Shown here: positions 18,239 through 27,196 of the stretch, in pieces
How positions within the stretch are numbered: position 1 is the first letter of the stretch
How the letters are laid out: every line of letters begins with the position of its first letter
Assembly: GCA_028688145.1 (NCBI GenBank)
Contig: JAQTYU010000015.1
Location: 1-64,000, forward strand
Source of the DNA: Thiotrichaceae bacterium
GTDB taxonomy: Bacteria > Pseudomonadota > Gammaproteobacteria > Beggiatoales > Beggiatoaceae
DNA: 64,000 nt
Direction of reading: 5' to 3'
The notes under the pieces: generated by a model
Database searches by the model: none
Seen by the model: only the letters and a program-made list of their open reading frames with translations
Told to the model about the DNA's origin: nothing
Made by a program: the position numbers and the translations under genes

Positions 18239-19099
18239 ATGTCCTCATTGAACCAAATTATCACAGAATTAAAAGCAGGCGAACTGATTCCTTATTTAGG
18301 ACCTCAAGCTCTGAATGGCGTAGTGAATGCTGTTACGAAACAACCTATTCCCGCAGATAGCGACAGTTTAATTCTTGCCATGAATAATGGGCAGCCGATG
18401 GCTCCGAAATTGATGTATGAATTTCCTCGGGCGGCGATGAATCAAGAATTGAAACGCGGTCGTAGCTTTATTACCCGCTTTTTAGATACTTTGTATGGTC
18501 AAACCAAGTGGACGACTTCTACTTTGCATACTTGGTTAAACAGTTTGAATCTGCCTTATATCATTGATATTAATCGTGATACGCAATTACAACTGCTCGC
18601 TGCTAAAAAGCCACATGTGCTGATTGCGGGGATTTCTCGCATGGCAGGGACTGAATTCCGCTTTTTGTTATATCAACATGATGGTGAAAGCTATCACAAA
18701 GTTACCGTTGATAGCGTCAATAGCAGCTTACCCATCATATTTAAGCCGATGGGCACGCCAATGCCTGAACCGACTTATATCGCTTCTGATGCGGATTATG
18801 TGGATTATATTACCGAATTAATGGGCGGCTTTGGGATTCCCGTTTTCCTGAAAGAATACCGCAAAGAAAAGCGTTATTTATTATTGGGTTTACGTTTGAC
18901 CCGTGACACGGAACGCATGGTTTTATCTGATATTATGTATGCAGCCGCTAAGCCTCATTCTGGCTATGTGCTGATTCCTGATGCCAATGACAAAGAAAAA
19001 CGTTTTTCTAAGAAATTGGGCTTAGAAATTATTCCTGCTTCGGTTGAAGAACTGTTGGCAGCCGCTGGCGTTGAAACGGTTGCGGAAGCGGTGGCTTAA
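18239..19099 (+). CDS. SIR2-like domain protein lacking canonical catalytic residues
   Basis: 286 residues from ATG 18239, supported by GAAGGAG at 18224-18230. The layout follows the SIR2_2-type fold: N-terminal GELIPYLGP, LHTWLNSLNLPYIIDINRD (residues 96-114, where TTNYD is usual), PIIFKPMGTP (about 165-174, where KLHG is usual), an LLLGL strand and a final HSGYVLIP segment. The glycine-rich NAD motif and the catalytic His of active SIR2 enzymes are not recognisable (Met replaces His in KPMG). It is therefore probably a non-enzymatic relative. It converges on a STAND ATPase gene across a shared inverted repeat. Confidence 0.6.
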   Translation: MSSLNQIITELKAGELIPYLGPQALNGVVNAVTKQPIPADSDSLILAMNNGQPMAPKLMYEFPRAAMNQELKRGRSFITRFLDTLYGQTKWTTSTLHTWLNSLNLPYIIDINRDTQLQLLAAKKPHVLIAGISRMAGTEFRFLLYQHDGESYHKVTVDSVNSSLPIIFKPMGTPMPEPTYIASDADYVDYITELMGGFGIPVFLKEYRKEKRYLLLGLRLTRDTERMVLSDIMYAAAKPHSGYVLIPDANDKEKRFSKKLGLEIIPASVEELLAAAGVETVAEAVA

Positions 19100-19109
19100 T
19101 TTTTAACAA

Positions 19110-19203
19110 GTCTGAACCACACAATCTTAATTTACACAATTGCCTCAATTAGTTATTTTTCAATTATGCTAATTGGGTTAATTGTGTGAATTAAGGTTCA
19201 GAC
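19110..19203. repeat. Large imperfect inverted repeat between convergent SIR2-like and STAND genes
   Basis: Left arm from GTCTGAACC at 19110, right arm ending GGTTCAGAC at 19203. The arms match over about 24 bp once a 7-nt insertion (ACACAAT) in the left arm is allowed. Inner arms CAATTAG/CTAATTG continue the pairing. The right arm encodes the last codons of the STAND protein. It could terminate both genes. Confidence 0.7.
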
Positions 19204-21274
19204 AATCCATTTCAAAACGCTGCAAAATTCCTTCAATCCACTGTTCCTGAGGAATCCGCATTTTCCGAGCAGCCGCCAAAGCTAAACAAAGTAATTGATT
19301 GGCTTCTTCGCGGCGGGGTGGAGTGAATTTCATGAGCAATAAAGCAATCTTTGCTTGTGTAATTAATAAACTCCGCACCTCGCCCAAGCGTTCATAGACG
19401 GGCATTTGTTCTTGTTGTCGAATGCGCAAAGCCTCATTGAGTTCGCCGCGCGCTTGCAGGATGTCTGCGATTTTTCCAAGGGTCACAGCCCGCGAGTACA
19501 CATCGCCCAAGCGTTCATAGACGGGCATTTCTTCTTGTTGTCGAATGCGCAAAGCCTCATCGAGTTCGCCGCGCGCTTCTAAAATGTCTGCGATTTGTCC
19601 AAGGGTCACAGCCCGCGAGTACACATCGCCCAAGCGTTCATAGACGGGCATTTGTTCTTGTTGTCGAATGCGCAAAGCCTCATCGAGTTCACCGCGAGCT
19701 TCTAAAATGTCTGCGATTTGTCCTTTTGCTAAGGCATATTCCCGCTCATTGCCTAATATTTGGTCAAGTTGGGCTTTGTATTCTGCAAATTGATAGGCTT
19801 GCTCTAAATCCCCTAAACGTGCCGCACAACGGCAGGCTGTCCATAACACATCGCTACGCGCTTCATCACTAAGACCAGTAGCAAGGAGTTTTTCACAGAA
19901 TTGTCGCCAACTTGCCCATGAACCATTAATGTCAGCATACAATGACCCTGCTCGTTCTACCGTTACGCCTTGTTCTAGCGGGACACGTTCCAACCATGTC
20001 CGCAATGCGTCTTGTTCACTGTTCAGTTCATGCCATGCTTGATAGTTTTCGATAGAGTCAGGCTCGGGCAAACGCTGCATAAACCAATTGCTTAAACGCT
20101 GCTCAATGGCTTGGCTATCTGTGACTTGGGCGCGGAAATATTCAGCAATCAGTGGGTGAATTTGCCAGCGGAGCGTGTTGATATCGCCTTGCCCTCGCAG
20201 TTCTGATAACAACCCCAGCTTACTGGCTTGTCGCAAAACTGTTTTTGCAGTCTCCGTCGACACATCAAGCAAAGTGCAGGCGAGACTAAAGCCAATATCT
20301 CGCGCATAACTAAAACCGAGCGCAGCTAATGCCGTCGCATGGTCAGGAAATTGGCGCGTAAACGCCAGAAAAGACACCGAAAATGCTGCATGTAAAGTTC
20401 GATGCTGCAAATTACGATTGCAAACATCCAGCGATAATTCTGATTCAAGCCGTAATTTACTCTCTTGTAACTCGCGCAAAAAATCGTCCGCAGTGCAATA
20501 AGCTTCCCTTTCCGCCAAATACCCCGCACACAAATGAATCGCCAACGGCAAACCATCCAAGGCAGAAACCAATTTTTTCAAGGTATCCATTGGCAAGGGC
20601 GCGGCTTCTAAATCTTCAAGCTCTTGTTTTAACTGCGCAATACTTTCTGTCAAATCAAAAACTTTCAACTCAATGCGTTCAAAAATACTCCCGCGTCCCA
20701 AACCTTTCAACCGCCCACTCAACACCAAACGACAGCCCTGCAACTGCGCGACTAATTGCATCGCCACTTTTGACATTTCAGGCGTATCGACATTTTCAAC
20801 ATGCAGCAAAACATTTTGACTTCGCAACTGCGTGCGTAATTCCTCACTATTCGGATTTACCCGCAAACGCTCTGCCAATTGTGCAATTAAATTTTCTACC
20901 GTCTCCTCCGCCAAAGGATTCAACGACAAAATTTGATAAGGATACTGTGGCGACAATGCCGCAAAACGGTCAACTAAATACGATTTGCCCACGCCTCCCA
21001 TGCCTTCTATGAAGGTGGTCATCGTATTTTCTACAGCTTTACCCAAACAAACTAATTCATCATCACGCCCAATAAAAAAACTACGCGCTTTTAAATGCAG
21101 TACCGAAGCATCTAAGACCACGTATTTATGGGTTTGCCGTCCCGTAATCGCCAGTTCTAATTCTTCAATCTGTTTTTTTAATTTAAATTGTTGTGAGCTA
21201 TCTATTGCTAAAACCTGTTCTTTTTCTAAATACACTAATTTTTCGCGCATTAGATTCAATAATTCGTCATTCAT
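19178..21274 (-). CDS. STAND-type ATPase with C-terminal TPR repeats
   Basis: 698 residues. A short coiled-coil start (1-45), then a STAND/NB-ARC-like NTPase with Walker A GMGGVGKS (91-98), a downstream RLVLSGRL strand and a DGLPLAIHL (GxP-type) motif, followed by a winged-helix-like region and C-terminal TPRs. Three TPR units of exactly 41 residues (DNA unit 123 bp, about 19380-19740) are almost identical, pointing to recent duplication. Such proteins are ligand-triggered switches in signalling and antiphage immunity; no effector domain is seen at either end. It converges with the SIR2-like gene. Confidence 0.85.
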   Translation of the reverse strand: MNDELLNLMREKLVYLEKEQVLAIDSSQQFKLKKQIEELELAITGRQTHKYVVLDASVLHLKARSFFIGRDDELVCLGKAVENTMTTFIEGMGGVGKSYLVDRFAALSPQYPYQILSLNPLAEETVENLIAQLAERLRVNPNSEELRTQLRSQNVLLHVENVDTPEMSKVAMQLVAQLQGCRLVLSGRLKGLGRGSIFERIELKVFDLTESIAQLKQELEDLEAAPLPMDTLKKLVSALDGLPLAIHLCAGYLAEREAYCTADDFLRELQESKLRLESELSLDVCNRNLQHRTLHAAFSVSFLAFTRQFPDHATALAALGFSYARDIGFSLACTLLDVSTETAKTVLRQASKLGLLSELRGQGDINTLRWQIHPLIAEYFRAQVTDSQAIEQRLSNWFMQRLPEPDSIENYQAWHELNSEQDALRTWLERVPLEQGVTVERAGSLYADINGSWASWRQFCEKLLATGLSDEARSDVLWTACRCAARLGDLEQAYQFAEYKAQLDQILGNEREYALAKGQIADILEARGELDEALRIRQQEQMPVYERLGDVYSRAVTLGQIADILEARGELDEALRIRQQEEMPVYERLGDVYSRAVTLGKIADILQARGELNEALRIRQQEQMPVYERLGEVRSLLITQAKIALLLMKFTPPRREEANQLLCLALAAARKMRIPQEQWIEGILQRFEMDCLNLNSHN

Positions 21275-21452
21275 TTTCCATCCTCGCTTTTTTAAAATCC
21301 CAAATTTTATACTAAAAGATTCTTAGGGCTAATAGCAAGCGGCGGGTGTCATTTCGCTAATTGCGGAAATTATGCAAATTGTGGTTCAGATAAAATAACA
21401 ACCCAGCCTCACAGTGCTATACTCATTCTATCTACTAATCTGTGAGGTCTTT

Positions 21453-24440
21453 ATGCATATTTTTCGATGGTTTAGTCTACTCTGCCTAGGTCTAGGCAGC
21501 CTTAACAGTGCCGCATGGCAAATCGATGTACAAGCTGATAATGATAAATCATCGCAAGTGGTGGTCAGCAATGACCGCGATTTGCACGGCATGATGGTTT
21601 ATTTAGTGTGGTTTGATAAAGATAATCCTGCAGCAGAAATGTTCCAATCATGGACTTTGGAAAAAGCGTGGCAAAAAGGGCTACAGCCAATTTCTAATAA
21701 TCCCCTTGATTTAAAACCTTTTGATGCGTTCAATCTGACCAATTCCCCACCCACCACCTGCCCCGAAACACACCGCTGTTTTATGGGTATGGTCGCGATT
21801 CCCGCAAACAGTGACCCCTTAAATAGCGATAACTGGCAAGCGGTTTCGATGTTTCCCTTGAATGTGGCAGCAAGCAAGGAACGGATTAAAGGACAACGCT
21901 TTTTCTTAGCATCTGCATCAAGTTCTCTGGTTTACACCAGCACCAGCATAGATAAAGCAAACAACATTACCGCCGCCGCGCCCACATCAACCACCACCAC
22001 AGGCAGCACCGCCCAAACTGAAAAACCTGATATTTTACGTTTAGTCGGTACAGACTTATGGTACGCCAACGCCCAAGCACAACGTTTACAAGTGATTGAT
22101 GTCAGCAAACCTGAACAGCCCAAATTAAGCACGGCTTATGATTTGAAAGGTACGCCGCGCGAAATTTATCAGTTAGGACAATATACGGTACTTTTAGAAA
22201 GCCTAAATTCACAAAATGCAGGCACACAATTAACCGTACTTACCCGCAGTGCTAACGGCAAACTTAGCCCTGTAGACACACTGACTTTAACAGGCAATTT
22301 CTTACAATCACGGCGGCGTGAAAATGTGATTTACAGCGTGATGTCTGACTCTGAAACCTTCACAAAAGCGGATTGTATTGGGTGCAGTGCCAGCCAAGTA
22401 GTGACTAAAATCACGGCGTTAAGTTTAGATGCCCAAGGGAAATTACAAATTTTAGACACGGCAAAAGTCGGAGGTTACACGCCCTCAATTGCAATTTTCC
22501 CCGATTATTTAGTGTTGGCAAATGACAATCCCCAGCCCAATAATTGGACTGCGTCACAAGTGCAAGTGTTTGATCTCAGCCAAGCCAGTGCGCCGTTAAG
22601 AGCTTTACCTGGTTTATTAGTGCCCGGACAAGTGCCTTCAGAGTTTCACCTAAATGTGTTCAATCAGCAATTGCGTTTAGTTTATGGCGCACCTGACCGC
22701 GCTAAAGGCAGCAGTTTAGCGATTTATGATTTACGCAACGCACAAATGCCACTGATTGGCAAAGTCGATAATATTGCCATTGGTGAACAATTATTTGCCA
22801 CGCGCTTCACTGACAATCGTGCTTTTGTGGTGACGTATAAACGCACTGATCCCTTGTGGGTGATTGATTTGAATGACGCAACTGCGCCCAAAATCGTGGG
22901 TGAGTTAAAAGTACCTGGTTGGTCTGAAAAATTATTCTTCAATAATGATCGCTTGTTTGCACTGGGGATTAATGATCAGCCCTTGCCCAATGAAAAAAAT
23001 CAGTGGGTGCGTCGGGTTGCCGCAAGTTTATTTGATGTGAGAGACCCCGCAAATCCTAAAGAGTTAGGGCGTTTTACCCCGTTTGCGGGCGAAGTCAGTT
23101 CGACCAGTTCGATTGCTTTGGATGATGAACGCGCCTTATCTTTGGATTGGCAACAAAGCACGGCGGCTTTTCCTCTAACTTCATGGGAAACTCAAGCAGG
23201 CAATCATTTACAACTGCTGTCGTTTGCCAATGATCAATTGCAAGATTTAGGACGTATCGATGTCAGCACTTCCTTATTGCGCAGTTTGCCTTTGCAAGCC
23301 AATATTCTTGCGGCTTTGGGCGACCAATCTTTATTCACGGTGAAATGGGGCAAAGATAAACCGCAGATTTTGGCAGAATTAGAATTGGCGACTTCGGTGA
23401 ATTGGCTGCACTATCAAGCAGGACAATTGTGGGGCGTGGCGCGGGGCGACCGAGGTTTTTATCGTGCTTACCGTTACGATCCCAAGGATTTAACCACGCC
23501 TGCACAACGCTGGAGTTTGGCACGCGCTTTTGACAGCACGCTGGGGGATAAAAATCTCATCGTGTTTTACAGCAACAATCCTGCGGCGGTGCAAGTTTTA
23601 GATACTCAACAAGGTCAATTATCTAAACTGCAATTATTGGAAGACGTTGCGACACCCAGTACAGTGACAACTTGGTATGACCGCAGTCAAACCTTGCTGA
23701 AAGATGGCTGGTTATATGTGGGCGAACAACATCCATTTGTGATGGATAAACGCTTGCCTGCTAATTATAACTACCAAATTGAGCAACAAAATCAATGGGT
23801 ATTGCGTAGCTGGAACTTGCAAGCGACAACGATAGTAGAAGCCCCGCGCCGCACTTTGGCGGGTCGTCCTCTGACTTTTACCAATCAAGGTTTATTAGTC
23901 ACGCAAGAATATACCGAGAAAGGACAAAATCGCGTCAACGTGTTGGCATTGTCTGGGCAAAATGTGAACTTGGTCAGCAGTCGAGAATTGGATGCAAGTT
24001 GCTATCCTTTAGCAATCCAAGCTGATGGGGTTTATGTGCAATGCACGACTTATCCACAATACAATTACGCCATGGACACCGCAAAAACCGCAAGCATCGT
24101 TGCGCCACAACAAAGCAGCACGATTTTGTTGAAGTTAGATGCAGCGCATAATTTGGCAGAAGTCGGTCGCTGGACCTGGTCAGGGTATCGTTCTGTGCGT
24201 ACCATCAATAATAATGTGGTAATTATCAGTAATGACAGCGGCGGGATTTATTACACAACTGCTGTCGCCAGCACGATGCCTTATGGCGTATTTAGCTGCG
24301 AACTGTATCGCTTAGATCAAGCTGTGCCCACTTTATTGAAGAGCATCGAGACTTGTCCATACGCGGATGGTTTCGCAACCAGTGATCAACAAGGCTGGGT
24401 TGTACAGGGCTTTGCAGGAATCAGTACGTTTACTTGGTAA
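21453..24440 (+). CDS. Large secreted beta-propeller protein
   Basis: 995 residues from ATG 21453 with a GTGAGG ribosome-binding site; the longer frame would bury the signal peptide. Signal peptide MHIFRWFSLLCLGLGSLNSA. After a Ser/Thr-rich linker (about 165-195) come many beta-propeller strands of the secreted Beta_propel type, with repeated LQVIDVSKPEQPKL- and VIDLNDATAPKIVG-like blade edges. No enzyme motif or anchor is seen, so it is periplasmic or secreted. Monocistronic, with its promoter in the 178-bp gap after the divergent STAND gene. Confidence 0.75.
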   Translation: MHIFRWFSLLCLGLGSLNSAAWQIDVQADNDKSSQVVVSNDRDLHGMMVYLVWFDKDNPAAEMFQSWTLEKAWQKGLQPISNNPLDLKPFDAFNLTNSPPTTCPETHRCFMGMVAIPANSDPLNSDNWQAVSMFPLNVAASKERIKGQRFFLASASSSLVYTSTSIDKANNITAAAPTSTTTTGSTAQTEKPDILRLVGTDLWYANAQAQRLQVIDVSKPEQPKLSTAYDLKGTPREIYQLGQYTVLLESLNSQNAGTQLTVLTRSANGKLSPVDTLTLTGNFLQSRRRENVIYSVMSDSETFTKADCIGCSASQVVTKITALSLDAQGKLQILDTAKVGGYTPSIAIFPDYLVLANDNPQPNNWTASQVQVFDLSQASAPLRALPGLLVPGQVPSEFHLNVFNQQLRLVYGAPDRAKGSSLAIYDLRNAQMPLIGKVDNIAIGEQLFATRFTDNRAFVVTYKRTDPLWVIDLNDATAPKIVGELKVPGWSEKLFFNNDRLFALGINDQPLPNEKNQWVRRVAASLFDVRDPANPKELGRFTPFAGEVSSTSSIALDDERALSLDWQQSTAAFPLTSWETQAGNHLQLLSFANDQLQDLGRIDVSTSLLRSLPLQANILAALGDQSLFTVKWGKDKPQILAELELATSVNWLHYQAGQLWGVARGDRGFYRAYRYDPKDLTTPAQRWSLARAFDSTLGDKNLIVFYSNNPAAVQVLDTQQGQLSKLQLLEDVATPSTVTTWYDRSQTLLKDGWLYVGEQHPFVMDKRLPANYNYQIEQQNQWVLRSWNLQATTIVEAPRRTLAGRPLTFTNQGLLVTQEYTEKGQNRVNVLALSGQNVNLVSSRELDASCYPLAIQADGVYVQCTTYPQYNYAMDTAKTASIVAPQQSSTILLKLDAAHNLAEVGRWTWSGYRSVRTINNNVVIISNDSGGIYYTTAVASTMPYGVFSCELYRLDQAVPTLLKSIETCPYADGFATSDQQGWVVQGFAGISTFTW

Positions 24441-24452
24441 TCTTGTGACAAG

Positions 24453-24477
24453 CTGACAGGTTTTTAAAATCTGTCAG
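24453..24477. repeat. Short AT-loop hairpin
   Basis: CTGACAG..CTGTCAG palindrome with a T/A-rich centre, 13 bases after the beta-propeller stop. It resembles the AGACCTGCTAGG hairpins at 47237 and 50242 in size and design and may help terminate transcription. Confidence 0.55.
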
Positions 24478-24482
24478 TGCTC

Positions 24483-24563
24483 ATAGGATGTGCTGAGGAA
24501 CGAAGCGCATCATTCGTGATCCGTGTGATTAATCTCGATTGATGCGCCGTCGGCACATCCTAT
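24483..24563. repeat. REP-like inverted repeat
   Basis: Arms ATAGGATGTGC (24483-24493) and GCACATCCTAT (24553-24563) with inner GCGCATC/GATGCGC pairing, giving a long interrupted hairpin. No ORF. Typical of dispersed palindromic repeats. Confidence 0.7.
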
Positions 24564-24606
24564 TGCGCTGCGTTTAGTTGGTAATGTTATAAGCAAGTCA
24601 ATAATT

Positions 24607-24639
24607 CAGGGCGGGTAGTTTTAAAACCCGCCCTGTTTT
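24607..24639. terminator. Bidirectional terminator between convergent genes
   Basis: 10-bp perfect G+C-rich stem CAGGGCGGGT/ACCCGCCCTG with a 9-nt loop and four T on the plus strand. It lies between the plus-strand beta-propeller gene and the minus-strand gene ending at 24650. Confidence 0.75.
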
Positions 24640-24649
24640 CATGTAAGTT

Positions 24650-25462
24650 TTAGCGTGGCATCGCAGGCGGCATTGGGACAGGTGGCATAACATTTTGTTG
24701 ATTCATTTGTTGGCGTGCGGCTTCCATCTTCTTCGTAAATTCGGACTGCATATTTTTCATAGCCTCAGCTTCGCTCAGCATTTGGAAGCCTGCGGGCAAT
24801 TTAAAATAATCAGGTGCGACATTCACCCCCGTTTTAATACTGAGCACTTCGTGCTGCAACTTCCCATCTTTGTTGACGCTTTTCATTGGCAAACCCAATT
24901 TCGTATATTCCGATTCCAAGCTGTCCCCAATCATCATGCAAGGGTCTTTCGGAATAAACGGCATACTTGCCATAGCCTTGCGTCGTGCGCTAGACATTGC
25001 ATACATCGCATCAATAAACGGTTGAATATTTTCGAGTTTGGCGGCAGCTTCTGAAAAATAATCATCAGAACACACGGTATCATTTGCCAAAATTTGATAA
25101 TGCAAGGTCGCATAGTTAGCAATTTCATCGCTCGCACCTTGTTTCAGCAATTTGGCTTGCACGGGCGGCGAGGTATTCAAGGTGGTTTGGGTGGAAGTGT
25201 TCGCAGGTTTAGGCGGATTTAAACTGATTTCAATAATCCGCTTTTCCTTGCTGTCCACTGCAAACATCTTTTTTTCCCGCATTTGAAACAGGCTATAACG
25301 GCTCGGATCAGAGGTTTCCATGCGGGCATTATTTTGATCAATCAGCACTTTTTGCACAATGCCCATGCCATCACGGTGCTCAATTTGTGTGGCTGCCCAC
25401 GTTGTGGGGGCAAGCATCAGGCTACTCAGACTGAAGATCAGACTGCGGGGAAGGTTCAGCAT
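24650..25462 (-). CDS. Secreted protein, tandem paralogue A
   Basis: 270 residues. Signal peptide ending ...PTTWAA. The mature part begins TQIEHRDG and has a run of beta strands (KVLIDQNNARMET, KMFAVDSKEKRIIEI) that recalls the LolA/DUF4412 type of periplasmic half-barrel, a guess from pattern only. A Thr/Pro linker and helical region follow, and the C-terminus is Met/Pro/Gln-rich (PPVPMPPAMPR). The next gene upstream is a clear paralogue with the same order of blocks; even the ribosome-binding site (GGAGAATTC) is conserved. Function unknown. Confidence 0.7.
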   Translation of the reverse strand: MLNLPRSLIFSLSSLMLAPTTWAATQIEHRDGMGIVQKVLIDQNNARMETSDPSRYSLFQMREKKMFAVDSKEKRIIEISLNPPKPANTSTQTTLNTSPPVQAKLLKQGASDEIANYATLHYQILANDTVCSDDYFSEAAAKLENIQPFIDAMYAMSSARRKAMASMPFIPKDPCMMIGDSLESEYTKLGLPMKSVNKDGKLQHEVLSIKTGVNVAPDYFKLPAGFQMLSEAEAMKNMQSEFTKKMEAARQQMNQQNVMPPVPMPPAMPR

Positions 25463-25566
25463 TTGAATTCTCCAAAATAGGATTTGTCGAAAGTGTTAGA
25501 GTTTAGATAAGCACTATTCTCAGTAGCAAGTTTAATAGCCTGCTCATTAAACCCAACAGCAAGTTG

Positions 25567-26292
25567 TTATTTAGATTTGGGGCACGACTTTAGCATTTTC
25601 ATGGTATAGGCTTCATCACTTAATATTTCAAAGCCCTCTGGCAATTTAAAATAGTCAGGTGCGACAGTTACCCCCGTTTTAATACTGAGCACTTCATAAT
25701 GTAATCCCCAATCGTGATCGACTTTTTTCATCTGCAAACCCAACTTTGCATATTCCGCTTCCAACCTGCCCCAAATCATTCTACACGGGTCTTTCGGAGT
25801 AGATTTTGGAAGAACTGACGAGTTCTCTACGACTTTACGCTGTGAACTAGACAGCTCATGTATTGCATTAATCAATGGCTGAATATCTTCGAGTTTAGCA
25901 GCGGCTTCTGAAAAGTAGTCATCAGAGCATAGCGTATCATTGGCAAAGGTTTGATAATGCAGTGTGGCATACCCCGCAATTTTATCACCCTTGCCTTGTT
26001 TTATGAGTTTAGCTTGTACAGATGATGTGTTTAACGGAGTCTGGGGTGTGGTATTCGCTGGAGGGTTGAAATTGATTTCAACAATCAATTTTTCTTTAGT
26101 ATCCACTACAAACGCTTTTTTCTCATGTATTTGCAACAGGTTATAACGGTTCGGAGCAAGCGTTTCTATACGCGCGTTATTTTTATCAATGATCACTTTT
26201 TGACCATCACTCTGTTCGATTTGTGTGGCTGCCCACGTCATGGGGACAAACATCAAACTACTGAGAATCAGGCTGAGGGGAAGGTTCAGCAT
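25567..26292 (-). CDS. Secreted protein, tandem paralogue B
   Basis: 241 residues from the ATG at 26292, whose upstream sequence is identical to that of paralogue A. The longer frame to 26415 would hide the signal peptide MLNLPLSLILSSLMFVPMTW. It shares blocks with paralogue A: ATQIE, LIDKNNARIET-like, CSDDYFSEAAAKLE, a DPCRMI segment and SIKTGV.VAPDYFKLP. It lacks the Met/Pro-rich tail of A. It overlaps the preceding small gene by 35 bp. Function unknown. Confidence 0.7.
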   Translation of the reverse strand: MLNLPLSLILSSLMFVPMTWAATQIEQSDGQKVIIDKNNARIETLAPNRYNLLQIHEKKAFVVDTKEKLIVEINFNPPANTTPQTPLNTSSVQAKLIKQGKGDKIAGYATLHYQTFANDTLCSDDYFSEAAAKLEDIQPLINAIHELSSSQRKVVENSSVLPKSTPKDPCRMIWGRLEAEYAKLGLQMKKVDHDWGLHYEVLSIKTGVTVAPDYFKLPEGFEILSDEAYTMKMLKSCPKSK

Positions 26293-26524
26293 TTGAATTC
26301 TCCAAAATAGAACTCGTCGAAAGTGCAAGCGTTTGACAGTCTGCATCCAAGGGCGCAGGACGGCAGCCACAGCCTTGCGTATCAAAAAAAGGGACTTCAT
26401 CATAAGCACAGTCAAAACGTAAGTTTAAACAGGCTTGGGGATCAGTGTTTAAATAAGGGCTATTGTCCGCAGCAAAACAGGGCAAGCTTAACAAGCTCAG
26501 TAAACCTAAACAGAAAGTTTTCAT
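26258..26524 (-). CDS. Small exported Cys-containing protein
   Basis: 88 residues from the ATG at 26524 (an ATG two codons upstream is equally possible). Signal peptide MKTFCLGLLSLLSLPCFA. The short mature domain has five Cys, with DPQACLNLRFDC and the motif GCGCRP, suggesting a disulfide-stabilised or metal-binding module; the tail is Ser/Asn/Pro-rich. No family is recognised. Its 3' end overlaps the start of paralogue B, so the three genes are probably one operon of exported proteins. Confidence 0.55.
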   Translation of the reverse strand: MKTFCLGLLSLLSLPCFAADNSPYLNTDPQACLNLRFDCAYDEVPFFDTQGCGCRPAPLDADCQTLALSTSSILENSNAEPSPQPDSQ

Positions 26525-26825
26525 TGTCATTTGGTAGGCGATTTCATTAATCATCATGAAATTATCAGGTGAAACAGGGGACTACACTAATCATAGCACA
26601 CTGCTGTTTTGAAAGGGGAATTACCCATTGACCGCGCCCTCAATGCCCTGATGGAGGTTAAAAATAAATATTTAGTAGTGCTAAACAGCTAATTTCTCGT
26701 TCCCTCACAGGAGAGGCATCACTGACATTAAGTTGAGGTGCTCCAGCATCGGGTTTATCCCTGAATGCTAACCCTTTACTAAATCACTCTTTTTTCCCAA
26801 GCAAGCGTTTTAATAAGCCATGGGA

Positions 26826-27159
26826 TACTCAAGACTATTTAGAGTATTCGTTACCAAACTAATCAACAAGGGTGTATAGAACCGATTTGAAGTCTTTAAA
26901 ATAAAGCGCGTTGTTTAATGATAAGCCTGATAAAACACAGTTTGGCATTAGCATTCTCAAGACTGCGCTCAAAGTTCTTAACCAAGACGGAAAGTCCTTG
27001 GGAAACTCTGCCCAGTTGCAGCCATTTTTGAGTTGATAAATCACGGCATCGAACAGGATGCGATTGCTCACTCTGTATCGTTTAGGCTACTTGAATAAGG
27101 GTTCATTTTATTTAGCTTTGATTCTCTATTCGTCATCTTTTGTATCTTACTCAAGACTT
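26826..27159 (-). mobile_element. Internally deleted IS5-family-like element
   Basis: On the minus strand are three separate parts of an IS5-type transposase: a start (MNPYSSSLND), a core RILFDAVIYQLKNGCNWAEF and, in a different frame, the C-terminus VKNFERSLENANAKLCFIRL ending in a stop. The segments between, including the DDE catalytic region, are missing. The remnant is bracketed by an 11-bp direct repeat TACTCAAGACT (26826-26836 and 27149-27159). A relative of the C-terminal piece is at 33919. It cannot encode a transposase but could have been moved in trans. The 26525-26825 gap beside it shows nothing recognisable. Confidence 0.7.
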
Positions 27160-27196
27160 TAAATGGGTTATATAAAATGGTGGTACTTGCCATGCC

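Noticed and set aside
19380..19740. CRISPR-like array
   Set aside because: The repeats are 123 bp, contiguous without spacers, in frame and encode TPR helices.
20383..21012. 209-residue plus-strand frame within the STAND gene
   Set aside because: It is opposite the Walker A-containing STAND coding sequence. The composition is unlike a real protein and there is no homology signal.
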